Translations under genes and position numbers: made by a program
Assembly (NCBI RefSeq): GCF_019263745.1
Contig: NZ_CP077107.1
Location: forward strand, 3,100,001-3,164,000
Source of the DNA: Methanospirillum hungatei
Lineage (GTDB): Archaea; Halobacteriota; Methanomicrobia; Methanomicrobiales; Methanospirillaceae
Reading direction: 5' to 3'
DNA length: 64,000 nt
Part shown: positions 55,064 through 63,420 of the stretch, piece after piece
Layout: every line of letters starts with the position of its first letter
Numbering within the stretch: position 1 is the stretch's first letter
Notes under the pieces: model-generated
Told to the model about the DNA's origin: nothing
Database searches by the model: none
What the model saw: only the letters and a program-made list of their open reading frames with translations

Positions 55064-56158
55064 ATGCACATCGAAATATACTCACGAATGGGCCATTCAA
55101 TTACTCCACCACTCCGGATCATTTCATGGAACCTTACCATCCGATGTCCGCTCAAATGCCCACATTGCTATTCTGATGCCGGGACTCGTGATGTGTCAGA
55201 CCCGCTCTCAACTACTGAAGCATTTGACATCCTTGATCAGATTAAAGCGACCGGAAACCCGGTTGTAATACTGAGCGGGGGAGAGCCGATGATGCGGGAA
55301 GATATCTTCGAGATAGCTCGGTATGGAACCGGACTTGGCCTAAAGATGGCAATGGGAACAAGCGGATATCTCTTTGATGAAAAGACTATTCAAAACCTGA
55401 AGAAATCTGGTATTTCCAGTGTAGCATTCAGTATTGACTCTGCCGATCCCGTCGTCCATGATTCATTCCGGGGATCTCCGGGAGCATGGAATAGGGCAGT
55501 CAATGCCATCCGGTCCTGTGTCGGGGAGGGGATCGGGGTTCAGATTAATATGACCATAATAAAACCTGATCCCGTTGAACTTGACCTGGTTGTGGCTCTG
55601 GGAAAAGAACTCGGTGTCCATACCTACCAGATCTTCATCCCGGTTCCAACTGGACGGTCAATGCAGGAGAACTATGAACGATATGGGACCTACGAGGAAC
55701 TGCTGAAGTACATCATCCGCCGGTATGCAGATGATCCCATTTCCCTTCGCCCCACTTGCATCCCCCAGTTCCGTCGGGTTGCAGAAGAATTGGGAGTTAC
55801 TCATCCCCGGTGGGGACGGGGCTGTCTTGCAGGAATCACCTATTGTCGAATCTATGCAAACGGTGATGTGACGCCCTGCCCCTACCTTCCGGCCATTGCG
55901 GGTAACCTCCGGGAAACACCCCTGTCTGAACTCTGGGCAGGATCTGAAGTGTTCCAGGCCCTCAGGGATTATAACCGGCTCCAGGGAAAATGCGGGATCT
56001 GTGAATATAAGACCATCTGTGGTGGGTGCCGGGCCAGGGCATTTTCTGAATACGGCACTATGGTTCAGAGCTGTGGAAGTCTGGTCAGGCCAAAGGATAT
56101 CGAAGGAGAACTTTGTGCCGAAGATCCACTCTGTCCTTATCAGCCAAAGAGGGGATGA
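55064..56158 (+). CDS. ahbD: AhbD heme b synthase (radical SAM)
   Basis: The 364-residue enzyme catalyses the final step of the siroheme-dependent route, oxidative decarboxylation of Fe-coproporphyrin III to heme b. The radical SAM cluster is CPLKCPHC at C28, C32 and C35. Family segments include NPVVILSGGEPMMREDIFEIARYGTGLGLKM and FIPVPTGRS. A C-terminal auxiliary-cluster region follows: GCLAGITYCRIYANGDVTPCPYL, then GKCGICEYKTICGGCRARAF. These match AhbD rather than AhbC. It is first in a four-gene rightward operon; the next gene starts three bases after its stop. No ribosome-binding site is apparent before ATG 55064. Confidence 0.9.
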   Translation: MHIEIYSRMGHSITPPLRIISWNLTIRCPLKCPHCYSDAGTRDVSDPLSTTEAFDILDQIKATGNPVVILSGGEPMMREDIFEIARYGTGLGLKMAMGTSGYLFDEKTIQNLKKSGISSVAFSIDSADPVVHDSFRGSPGAWNRAVNAIRSCVGEGIGVQINMTIIKPDPVELDLVVALGKELGVHTYQIFIPVPTGRSMQENYERYGTYEELLKYIIRRYADDPISLRPTCIPQFRRVAEELGVTHPRWGRGCLAGITYCRIYANGDVTPCPYLPAIAGNLRETPLSELWAGSEVFQALRDYNRLQGKCGICEYKTICGGCRARAFSEYGTMVQSCGSLVRPKDIEGELCAEDPLCPYQPKRG

Positions 56159-56161
56159 GAA

Positions 56162-56656
56162 ATGACTCTGGATGATATGGACCTTCGGATTCTTGATACC
56201 CTCCAGGACGACTTTCCTCTGGTCCCTGATCCATGGGAAGTAATAGGAAGAGCGGTGGGAATGTCTGGAGAAGAGGTGCAAAAAAGGGTAAACCGCCTTG
56301 CAGATTCTGGGATTATCCGGGGGATTGTTCCAACCTTTGAATCAGGAAAAAGAGGTCAAATGGCATCAACGCTTATAGCACTCCGGGTTCCAGAAAGACG
56401 AATAACTGAAATTGCAGCCATTGTGAATGAGTACCCTGAGGTATCCCATAACTTCAGGCGGGAGCATGAGTATAACCTCTGGTTTACTATTGCAGCTGCC
56501 TCATCTGACCGGATAGATGAGATAATTCGGGAGATCCTTGAAAAGACTGTAATACCACCTGATGCATATCTTAACCTCATCACCATAAAGCGGTATAAAA
56601 TAAATGTAACATTTCCACTCCTTGATTTTCACGGGGGCTTTCATGGACAGTTTTGA
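56162..56656 (+). CDS. ahbA: Siroheme decarboxylase subunit (AhbA/AhbB type)
   Basis: The 164-residue protein resembles Lrp/AsnC regulators (DMDLRILDTLQDDFPL, EVQKRVNRLADSGIIRGIV) but, with the next gene, belongs to the siroheme decarboxylase pair that removes two acetate carboxyls to give 12,18-didecarboxysiroheme. HNFRREHEYNLWFT, with its conserved His, is a family hallmark. It starts three bases after ahbD and overlaps the next gene. Which of the two is subunit alpha is tentative, so the gene symbol should be read as ahbA or ahbB. Confidence 0.85.
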   Translation: MTLDDMDLRILDTLQDDFPLVPDPWEVIGRAVGMSGEEVQKRVNRLADSGIIRGIVPTFESGKRGQMASTLIALRVPERRITEIAAIVNEYPEVSHNFRREHEYNLWFTIAAASSDRIDEIIREILEKTVIPPDAYLNLITIKRYKINVTFPLLDFHGGFHGQF

Positions 56657-57128
56657 TCAGATACTTCTTCGTGAACTTGAAAAGGGAATCCCACTACAAT
56701 CTCATCCCTATTCAATTATCGGAGAACGAATTGGAATGACCGGGGAAGAGGTTATACAAAGAATTGAAAACCTCAAACAGGCAGGTGTTATCAGGCGGGT
56801 AAGGGCACGGATAAACCAGCGAAGTGTGGGTATAATTGCAAATGCCCTGGTCGGATGGAAAATCCCGGAGGAAGAAACAGATAATGCAGGAAAAGCTCTT
56901 GCAGCACTCCCCGGTATTACCCATTGTTATCAACGGTCAATTGTTCCCGGACGATGGGAATATTCACTCTATACGGTTCATCACGGATGGTCCCATGAAC
57001 AGGTCATCCAGGAGATCAGAATGATTGCAGAAAAAACCGGATATCATGACTTTATTATCCTTTTCAGTACAGATGAATATAAAAGAACACCCCATACCCG
57101 GGTCGATGACCTAGATTGTGTAATATGA
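56643..57128 (+). CDS. ahbB: Second siroheme decarboxylase subunit
   Basis: The 161-residue partner has the same Lrp-like helix-turn-helix (FDQILLRELEKGIPLQSHPY, IGERIGMTGEEVIQRIENLK) and a ligand region (LPGITHCYQRSIVPGRWEYSLYTVHHG). ATG 56643 follows a G-rich ribosome-binding site (GGGGG) and overlaps the previous gene by 14 bases. The pair would act as a heterodimer on siroheme. The assignment to subunit beta is by order only. Confidence 0.85.
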   Translation: MDSFDQILLRELEKGIPLQSHPYSIIGERIGMTGEEVIQRIENLKQAGVIRRVRARINQRSVGIIANALVGWKIPEEETDNAGKALAALPGITHCYQRSIVPGRWEYSLYTVHHGWSHEQVIQEIRMIAEKTGYHDFIILFSTDEYKRTPHTRVDDLDCVI

Positions 57129-58303
57129 ACCGAATTACTCAATGTCTGCATGGTAAAGGAACCGTCAGCTCTATGATGGCCGGAGAGGGGAAGACTGATG
57201 AGATTAGGCCGGAATATCTTGCCTATTCTCCAACTCTCCGGCCCGTTGTCTTCTGGAACCTGACCCGGAGATGTAACCTCTCCTGTGAACACTGTTACAA
57301 TGCATCAGGAAGAGACCGGGGAACGGAAGATGAGTTGTCAACGAAAGAGGCATTATCCTTTCTTGATGACTGTAGGGAACTTCGTGTCCCGGTTCTTCTG
57401 CTTACCGGTGGAGAACCCCTGATGAGGGATGACATCTGGGAACTTGCATCCTATGCCCGTGATATTGGTATTAAAACGGCTATCAGCACAAATGGAACTC
57501 TAATCACTCCGGAGATTGTGAAAAAGATCAAGGAATCCGGAATCGGCTATGTAGGCATCTCACTTGATGGGGCACGGGCAGAGACTCATGACCGATTCAG
57601 AAATTCTTCGGGAGCCTTTGAAAAATCAGTCCAGGCATTTTCATATTGCCAGGAGGCTGGGATCAGGTGTGGTGTCAGAGTCACCCTGACTCGTGAGAAT
57701 ATGCATGAACTCGGTGACCTGATTGACCTTGCTCTTCAGATTGGAGCATGCAGGTTCTGTGTATACTGGCTGGTTCCATCCGGACGGGGTGCTGCATCAT
57801 ATGATGCCCTCCAGCTGACCAGAGACGAGGTATGTGCTGTCCTTGACCTATTGCAACAGTATGCACAAAAAACGGAATCATCGGTTATGGAATTTCTGAC
57901 GGTTGACGGACCGCAGGATGCAATACATCTGCTTGAGTGGATGGAAAATTCCGGTTATGAGGATCTGCCTGAAGCAAAAAATCTTGTTGCCTCCATGAAA
58001 GGAGGATGCAGTGCTGGTATAAGGGTGGCAAATGTGACCGAGACCGGGGAGATCTATCCATGCCAGTTTGCACAATTACCAGAGTTTCGAATCGGTTCAA
58101 TACGGGAATACCCTTTCTCCAAACTCTGGAACGACTCTGAAAATCCGGTCCTGAAAATGTTCAGAGAAAAAAAGGAACATCTGACCGGAAAGTGCCGATC
58201 CTGTTCATACCTTGACCTCTGCGGGGGAGGATGCCGGGTCAGGGCATACTGGCAGTCCGGTGATTTTTATGCTGATGATCCGTTCTGTTTAATAAAAAGG
58301 TAG
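57125..58303 (+). CDS. ahbC: AhbC Fe-coproporphyrin synthase (radical SAM)
   Basis: The 392-residue enzyme converts 12,18-didecarboxysiroheme to Fe-coproporphyrin III by removing two acetate chains. The radical SAM motif is CNLSCEHCYN at C50, C54 and C57 (CX3CX2C); VFWNLTRRCN before it and LLLTGGEPLMRDDIWELASYAR after it match AhbC. A C-terminal cysteine region (GGCSAGIRVANVTETGEIYPC, CRSCSYLDLCGGGCRVRAYW) binds a second FeS cluster. The ATG overlaps the previous stop by ATGA. Together with ahbD, ahbA and ahbB it forms the complete siroheme-to-heme branch. Confidence 0.93.
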   Translation: MNRITQCLHGKGTVSSMMAGEGKTDEIRPEYLAYSPTLRPVVFWNLTRRCNLSCEHCYNASGRDRGTEDELSTKEALSFLDDCRELRVPVLLLTGGEPLMRDDIWELASYARDIGIKTAISTNGTLITPEIVKKIKESGIGYVGISLDGARAETHDRFRNSSGAFEKSVQAFSYCQEAGIRCGVRVTLTRENMHELGDLIDLALQIGACRFCVYWLVPSGRGAASYDALQLTRDEVCAVLDLLQQYAQKTESSVMEFLTVDGPQDAIHLLEWMENSGYEDLPEAKNLVASMKGGCSAGIRVANVTETGEIYPCQFAQLPEFRIGSIREYPFSKLWNDSENPVLKMFREKKEHLTGKCRSCSYLDLCGGGCRVRAYWQSGDFYADDPFCLIKR

Positions 58304-58453
58304 TTTTTGGTTCTCTTAATTCAACCATTCTTTTCCGCTGATAGTGAAGGTTCTTAAAAGAAGGAGTGAAATCTGAATCAGCTTTTATAAAAATCTAGTT
58401 TTTCCGAAAAGAATTATCGGTGAAGAATATGAATAAATACAGAAGATTGATAC

Positions 58454-58900
58454 ATGTCCACCCAGAATCATGAGATGGTTGCTGAAAAACTGATTGAACT
58501 ATTGGAGATTGGAATTGATCAGTTTACTCGAAATACCCGCCCCTTTTTATCAGGTATACAAGAGGCACAGTATCGGCTTCTTTATTATCTCTGTCAGTTT
58601 CCCATGGAAAGTATGACCAATCTTGGAAAGATGATGTATATCTCAAAACCATACATGACTGTTCTTGTTGATTCTCTCATCAAAGATGGGTATGTGCAGC
58701 GTCTGTCTGATCCCCATGATCGACGAATTATAAATATTGCCATAACTGATGCCGGACGTGAAAAATTACGGGAGATACGGGTGCTTATGGCTGAAAACCT
58801 TCGAAATCAGATCCAACGGATAAAGCAATCAGATCTTGATGTGCTTGAATCGGCAGCGACACAGATTATTGAAGTCTACAAGAAATACCTAATCCGGTAG
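58454..58900 (+). CDS. MarR-family transcriptional regulator
   Basis: The 148-residue protein has the MarR winged helix: AQYRLLYYLCQFPMESMTN, then LGKMMYISKPYMTVLVDSLI and the wing SDPHDRRIINIAITDAGREKL (D-P-x-D-x-R). It probably binds DNA as a dimer and senses a small ligand. It lies 150 bases after the ahb operon and upstream of a second MarR gene, and both precede an exporter. It ends in TAG and is followed by T tracts. Confidence 0.9.
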   Translation: MSTQNHEMVAEKLIELLEIGIDQFTRNTRPFLSGIQEAQYRLLYYLCQFPMESMTNLGKMMYISKPYMTVLVDSLIKDGYVQRLSDPHDRRIINIAITDAGREKLREIRVLMAENLRNQIQRIKQSDLDVLESAATQIIEVYKKYLIR

Positions 58901-58923
58901 TTTTTTTGCTGTTTTTTCTATTC
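58901..58923 (+). terminator. T-tract terminator after the first MarR gene
   Basis: T7 then T6 runs (GTTTTTTTGCTGTTTTTTC) directly follow the stop codon, a strong archaeal end signal. The second MarR gene then needs its own promoter. Confidence 0.5.
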
Positions 58924-58984
58924 TTTTCTAAAATAAGTTTCATTTATTTTTGATTGTTTTTTGGAGGGTGATACTTTTTATGCA

Positions 58985-59035
58985 CTATTCAATAAAATAA
59001 TTGTTCATTAAGAAAACTATTTATTTACTGAATAG
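58985..59035 (+). promoter_or_regulatory. Candidate MarR operator/promoter before the second MarR gene
   Basis: CTATTCAATAAA at 58985-58996 and TTTACTGAATAG at 59024-59035 are inverted copies matching at 11 of 12 positions around AT-rich sequence. MarR proteins bind such dyads, so this may be autoregulatory. The ATG lies at 59058. Confidence 0.4.
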
Positions 59036-59057
59036 ATATATGTTCATGTAGAACGGA

Positions 59058-59501
59058 ATGAAGAATGAGACTACACAGGATCAGGCCTTAGATGTTCTGA
59101 TAGATCTGATGGAATTTTACCATGAAAAACTCTTCAAGGCAGAGTACGAGGAGTTAACCGGAATACAAGTAGCACAATTTCGCCTCCTAATCCAGTTGCA
59201 TAACACTCCTATGCTTCCCATGTCAACATTGGGAAAAATGCTTTACATATCCAGGCCTTATATGACTTCTCTCGTAGAATCTCTTGTCCAGGAAAATCTT
59301 GTTGAAAGGCATTATAACCCCCATGATCGTCGTGTCATCAATGTCAGTATCTCTGAAAAAGGACGAGAAAAACTGCTATCCATCAGAAATCGAATTCGGA
59401 AACAGTTAAAATGCCTGATATCAGGTCTTCAGGAGTCTGACCTGCAAATTCTCTGCACATCTGGGAAAGATCTCACAGGAGTAGTCTCAAAAATTCATTA
59501 A
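59058..59501 (+). CDS. Second MarR-family regulator
   Basis: The 147-residue protein aligns along its whole length with the one at 58454: VAQFRLLIQLHNTPMLPMST, LGKMLYISRPYMTSLVESLV and the wing NPHDRRVINVSISEKGREKL. It is therefore a local duplicate. Position directly upstream of the COG1361-like protein and the RND exporter (81 bases) suggests it controls them. The inducing ligand is unknown. Confidence 0.9.
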   Translation: MKNETTQDQALDVLIDLMEFYHEKLFKAEYEELTGIQVAQFRLLIQLHNTPMLPMSTLGKMLYISRPYMTSLVESLVQENLVERHYNPHDRRVINVSISEKGREKLLSIRNRIRKQLKCLISGLQESDLQILCTSGKDLTGVVSKIH

Positions 59502-59582
59502 TTCCGACTACCAAAAACTCATCCCATAGCAATCGTTCATCCTTCTACAAAACATGCAATGAGATGAGATGTCAGGAGTTAT

Positions 59583-61043
59583 TTGGATAAAACCCTTGAA
59601 AAACCGGATAAAAACGGTTCTCCTGATTTTTGGACCGTTGGGGCAAACACTATGACAAATAATTCTCATTCATTGATACCAGAAAAGCAGGTATCTTTAT
59701 CGGATTCACATCAAAAAACTGGAAGAACTTGTATTTCAATTGGCTGGAACTTCTTACTCATTTTGACAACTCTCATGGTGCTCTCTGCGTGTATTACAAC
59801 CCCTGTTTTAGCAGGAACAAAATACATGTCAGGATCTCCGGACCTTTCTGTCAGTATAGACGGAAATAATGAATTTACTCCAGGTACATCTGTTCCTTTA
59901 ACGGTTATGGTCCAGAACTCCGGATTAAATCAGATGAAATTTGTGCAGTCAGGAATTGTTGAAACAGATGACAATCCAAGTACGGCAAAGATGGTTACCG
60001 TAACGCTTCATCCAGGAGACTGTCCGATCCTTGTAAAATCCGATTCACAAATGATTGGTGACGTTGATAGCTCAGAAAGTGTTCCGGCAACTTTTGAGAT
60101 TCGGATTCCTGATGAGGCACGAGCCGGAACATATAATGTGCCGATTGTTCTTGACTACACCTATCTTGGAAATTCAGAACAGGTTGGAACCGATAGCATA
60201 GTTTATCGGTATATCAACAAGAAAGACGAAAAAATCCTACCTTTTGTAGTAAAATCTGCAATTAATCTTGACATTGTTGATATTCAATCAGATAGCATCA
60301 GTGCTGGAAGCTCTGGTTATATTACACTGACTTTAAAAAACACCGGTACAGATGCAGGTAAAAAAGCAGTTGCTAAATTGGTTCGTGATGAAAATTCTCC
60401 GATCATTCCGGTAGACAGTAATGTGTTTTTGGGAGAATTTAATCCGGATGATACCATGCAGGCAAAGTTTAAGGTTTCGGTATCAGAAGATGCTGAGCCC
60501 CAACAATATCCCCTGAGCCTGCTCGTTACCTATGAGAATGCAGATGGAGAAACCGTTGATACTCCCGTTCAAAAGTTTGGCATTCCGGTTGGATCTAAAG
60601 TAACATTCACCATAACCAATCCTCCAGCAGAGATTAGACCTGGACAAAAAGTTATTCTCGAGGTTGCATACAGGAATGATGGATCTGTTCCAGTGTTTGG
60701 CGCAGAAGCCAGATTAAGTGCAGTGGATCCATTCACCAGTGACGATGATCTTGCATATATTGGAGACCTCAAACCAGGAGAGACCGGGATTGCACACTTT
60801 AAGGTATCTGTTGGAAGTGATGCTACAGTCAAATCATATGGTCTTGACTCAGAAGTAAAATACCGGGACGCTCTGGATGACAGTCAGATATCTGATACCA
60901 TTAAAATACCAGTGACAATTGTAGAGAAAGAAGGTATTGGAGCCCTGCTAGGAAATCCCATTGTCATAGCTGTACTGCTCATGATAATTCTTGGGGCTGG
61001 ATATTACGTATATACGAATCGGAAGGCCATGCCGACGAAATAA
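59583..61043 (+). CDS. Exported COG1361-like surface protein with C-terminal anchor
   Basis: The ~486-residue protein has an N-terminal segment with a hydrophobic stretch (WNFLLILTTLMVLSACITTPVLAG), three or more Ig-like CARDB-type beta domains (SVSIDGNNEFTPGTSVPLTV, SIVYRYINKKDEKILPFVV, LKNTGTDAGKKAVAKL, FTITNPPAEIRPGQKVILEV) and a C-terminal membrane anchor (IVIAVLLMIILGAGYYVYTN). COG1361 S-layer-related proteins often accompany RND exporters in archaea. TTG 59583 has AGGAG four bases upstream and is used; ATG 59652 is the alternative. It is 12 bases from the exporter gene, so the two are one operon. Confidence 0.82.
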   Translation: MDKTLEKPDKNGSPDFWTVGANTMTNNSHSLIPEKQVSLSDSHQKTGRTCISIGWNFLLILTTLMVLSACITTPVLAGTKYMSGSPDLSVSIDGNNEFTPGTSVPLTVMVQNSGLNQMKFVQSGIVETDDNPSTAKMVTVTLHPGDCPILVKSDSQMIGDVDSSESVPATFEIRIPDEARAGTYNVPIVLDYTYLGNSEQVGTDSIVYRYINKKDEKILPFVVKSAINLDIVDIQSDSISAGSSGYITLTLKNTGTDAGKKAVAKLVRDENSPIIPVDSNVFLGEFNPDDTMQAKFKVSVSEDAEPQQYPLSLLVTYENADGETVDTPVQKFGIPVGSKVTFTITNPPAEIRPGQKVILEVAYRNDGSVPVFGAEARLSAVDPFTSDDDLAYIGDLKPGETGIAHFKVSVGSDATVKSYGLDSEVKYRDALDDSQISDTIKIPVTIVEKEGIGALLGNPIVIAVLLMIILGAGYYVYTNRKAMPTK

Positions 61044-61055
61044 GGGTGTAACCTT

Positions 61056-63299
61056 ATGAATTCTATTTTTTCTGGTCTGGCAAATCTGATAGTTCACAAA
61101 CCAGGACTTGTATCAAAGGTAGTCCTGGTGATGATGGTTGTGTCCCTTTTTGGGATGACGATGCTGTCAATGGCCACGGGGAACGCTACTTATACTGACA
61201 TAACATCTCCACGGGGGATTATGTTGGAACATTATACCGATACTTTTGAGAAAGAATCGGTGATCCTGATCTTGGAATGTGATGATTCAACAAGCCCACA
61301 GGTTTTGAATTATCTGAATACCATAACTCCGTCTTTACAACACCACCAGTATGTTAATTCTGTAACCAGTATTGTTGATGTGATAAAACCTCTTCATAAT
61401 GGAACGATTCCATCATCTTCACAGGAAATAAAAGAGGTCAAATCAAAAATTCCAGACACCATCCTGAGTAAACTGGTTCCATCCCAGCTTATGACCCTTG
61501 TTCAGATAACTCTTCAGCCAGGTCTTTCAGATGACCGGAAGACAGTTGCTCTGAATAATATCCAATCATTCATTGACAGTACCAGTATACCTCCTGGTGT
61601 TTCTATCCATATTTCCGGTCAGGCTGCATTTCAACAACAGATGAAGCAGGAGATGAGCAAATCAATGGGAATCCTCATCGGTGCAGCTCTCATTCTCATG
61701 GTTATCGTGCTCAGTCTTCTCTTTAGTTATGTCAACCACCGGTTTTTACCTATTCTGATGGTAGCAGTTGGTCTTTTGCTGACCTTCGGATTTATGGGTC
61801 TTTTTGGTATTCAGATCAGTATGACCGTGATGGCTGCATTTCCAGTCCTATTAGGTCTTGGTATAGACTATGCGATTCAGATTCACTCGCGACTTGAAGA
61901 AGAAGCAAGAGATCATCCACTCTCTGAAGCCATAACAACAACCATAACCAAGACTGGGCCGGCAGTTATGTATGCTATGTTTGCAACAGCAATCGGATTT
62001 GCAGCCATGTATGTCTCTCCGGTTCCGATGATTCAGGGATTTGGCCTGGTTAGCATTATCGGAGTTATGTTCTGTTATCTGACATCATTAGTTGGCATCC
62101 CTCTCATCGCAGTTCTTATTCAATATAAACCAAAAGGCCATGGAACCTCAAAGATGGCAGATACTATTGATAATGGACTTTCAAAGACAGCGGTCTGGAT
62201 AGCAAAACGCCCGGTTCCCATTCTGATGGTGGTATTATTCGTTGCAATCATAGGTATTCAGGCTGATACGATGATACCGGTCAGTACTGATGAAAATACC
62301 TTTGTGCCGTCAGATATGCCTGCAAAAGTGAATATGGAGAAGGTAACCCGCGTATTGGGATCTACGACATCAATTCCTCTTCTTATTACTGGGTCAGATG
62401 TTCTCTCGCTTGATACCATTCAATGGATACAAACATTCTCTGAGTTTGAAAAAGAGACCAAGTCTAAAATAATTGGTGTTTCAAGCATTGTGGATTATAT
62501 TTTACTCTATAATGATGGAGTAATGCCCCGGACACAGAGTGAATTAAACACTGTTTTAGATAAAATTCCGGATACTCAGAAGGAACAATTTGTCAATGGC
62601 AGGATGGAAACTGTCATTCAGATCTCGACGGTTGATCTCGAGACCGACCAGATGACAAGTATAAAGAAGCAGATTGAAGGGGATCTTGTCTTTATCACGC
62701 CCCCACCAGGGGTTCAGGCTCATATTACGGGTTCATTTGAACTCTTCTCTACCCTTGTACCGGAGCTTGTTGACAGTAAGGAACTTATGATCTACCTGGG
62801 ATTCCTGTTTATCGTCGTCTTTCTGATTGTTGTATACCGGAATGTAAATGCTGTTTCTCCAATTGTTCCGATTATTGCCATTGTTGGATGGAACGGCGTT
62901 GCAATGTACGTATTTGGGATTGATTATAATCCTATGACAGCATGTCTTGGGTCCATGACTATTGGTATTGCTGCGGAGTGGACAATTCTTGTGATGGAAC
63001 GGTACCTTGAAGAGCGGGAGGTTACCCCTGATCCTATTGAAGCGATTAAAAATAGTGTCAGAAAGATTGGATCTGCTATTCTGGTTTCAGGGCTTGCTAC
63101 GTTCTTTGGATTTTCAGCATTACTCTTTGCTACCTTTCCAATCATCAGTAATTTTGGCCTGACAACGATCATCGCTCTTGCATTTTCATTGATTGGAGCG
63201 ATTGTGGTGATGCCAGCAATATTATCCTTCATTGATCAGATTGTTCATGGGGTTGAAAAGATTGAAGAAGAAGTTCTTCATATCCCTCATAAACCATAA
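61056..63299 (+). CDS. RND/MMPL-superfamily exporter (HAE3/HpnN-like)
   Basis: The 747-residue membrane protein has two halves, each with one N-terminal helix, a large external loop and five helices, as in RND exporters: helix LVSKVVLVMMVVSLFGMTML, then loop, then helices including SMGILIGAALILMVIVLSLLF and FMGLFGIQISMTVMAAFPVLLGLGIDYAIQIHSR. The second half repeats it: IYLGFLFIVVFLIVVYRN, AWTILVMERYLEER and FSLIGAIVVMPAILSFIDQ. The motif G-x-x-x-D in LGLGIDYAIQ is the proton-relay site of archaeal members. It probably exports hydrophobic compounds with the COG1361-like protein. MarR regulation is likely. Confidence 0.92.
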   Translation: MNSIFSGLANLIVHKPGLVSKVVLVMMVVSLFGMTMLSMATGNATYTDITSPRGIMLEHYTDTFEKESVILILECDDSTSPQVLNYLNTITPSLQHHQYVNSVTSIVDVIKPLHNGTIPSSSQEIKEVKSKIPDTILSKLVPSQLMTLVQITLQPGLSDDRKTVALNNIQSFIDSTSIPPGVSIHISGQAAFQQQMKQEMSKSMGILIGAALILMVIVLSLLFSYVNHRFLPILMVAVGLLLTFGFMGLFGIQISMTVMAAFPVLLGLGIDYAIQIHSRLEEEARDHPLSEAITTTITKTGPAVMYAMFATAIGFAAMYVSPVPMIQGFGLVSIIGVMFCYLTSLVGIPLIAVLIQYKPKGHGTSKMADTIDNGLSKTAVWIAKRPVPILMVVLFVAIIGIQADTMIPVSTDENTFVPSDMPAKVNMEKVTRVLGSTTSIPLLITGSDVLSLDTIQWIQTFSEFEKETKSKIIGVSSIVDYILLYNDGVMPRTQSELNTVLDKIPDTQKEQFVNGRMETVIQISTVDLETDQMTSIKKQIEGDLVFITPPPGVQAHITGSFELFSTLVPELVDSKELMIYLGFLFIVVFLIVVYRNVNAVSPIVPIIAIVGWNGVAMYVFGIDYNPMTACLGSMTIGIAAEWTILVMERYLEEREVTPDPIEAIKNSVRKIGSAILVSGLATFFGFSALLFATFPIISNFGLTTIIALAFSLIGAIVVMPAILSFIDQIVHGVEKIEEEVLHIPHKP

Positions 63300-63304
63300 T
63301 TTTC

Positions 63305-63315
63305 TGTTTTTTTCA
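63305..63315 (+). terminator. T-tract terminator after the exporter
   Basis: TTTTCTGTTTTTTTC follows the stop at 63299 with a T7 run, marking the likely end of the MarR/exporter transcript. Confidence 0.5.
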
Positions 63316-63420
63316 CAGAATTCAGTTTTTAACGATCATTTTCTGAATAATCTATGGTAGTGTATTAAATGAGTAGAGAGGTAGGATATATCTCTTTCAA
63401 ACGCGATGCTCATATAGGGT

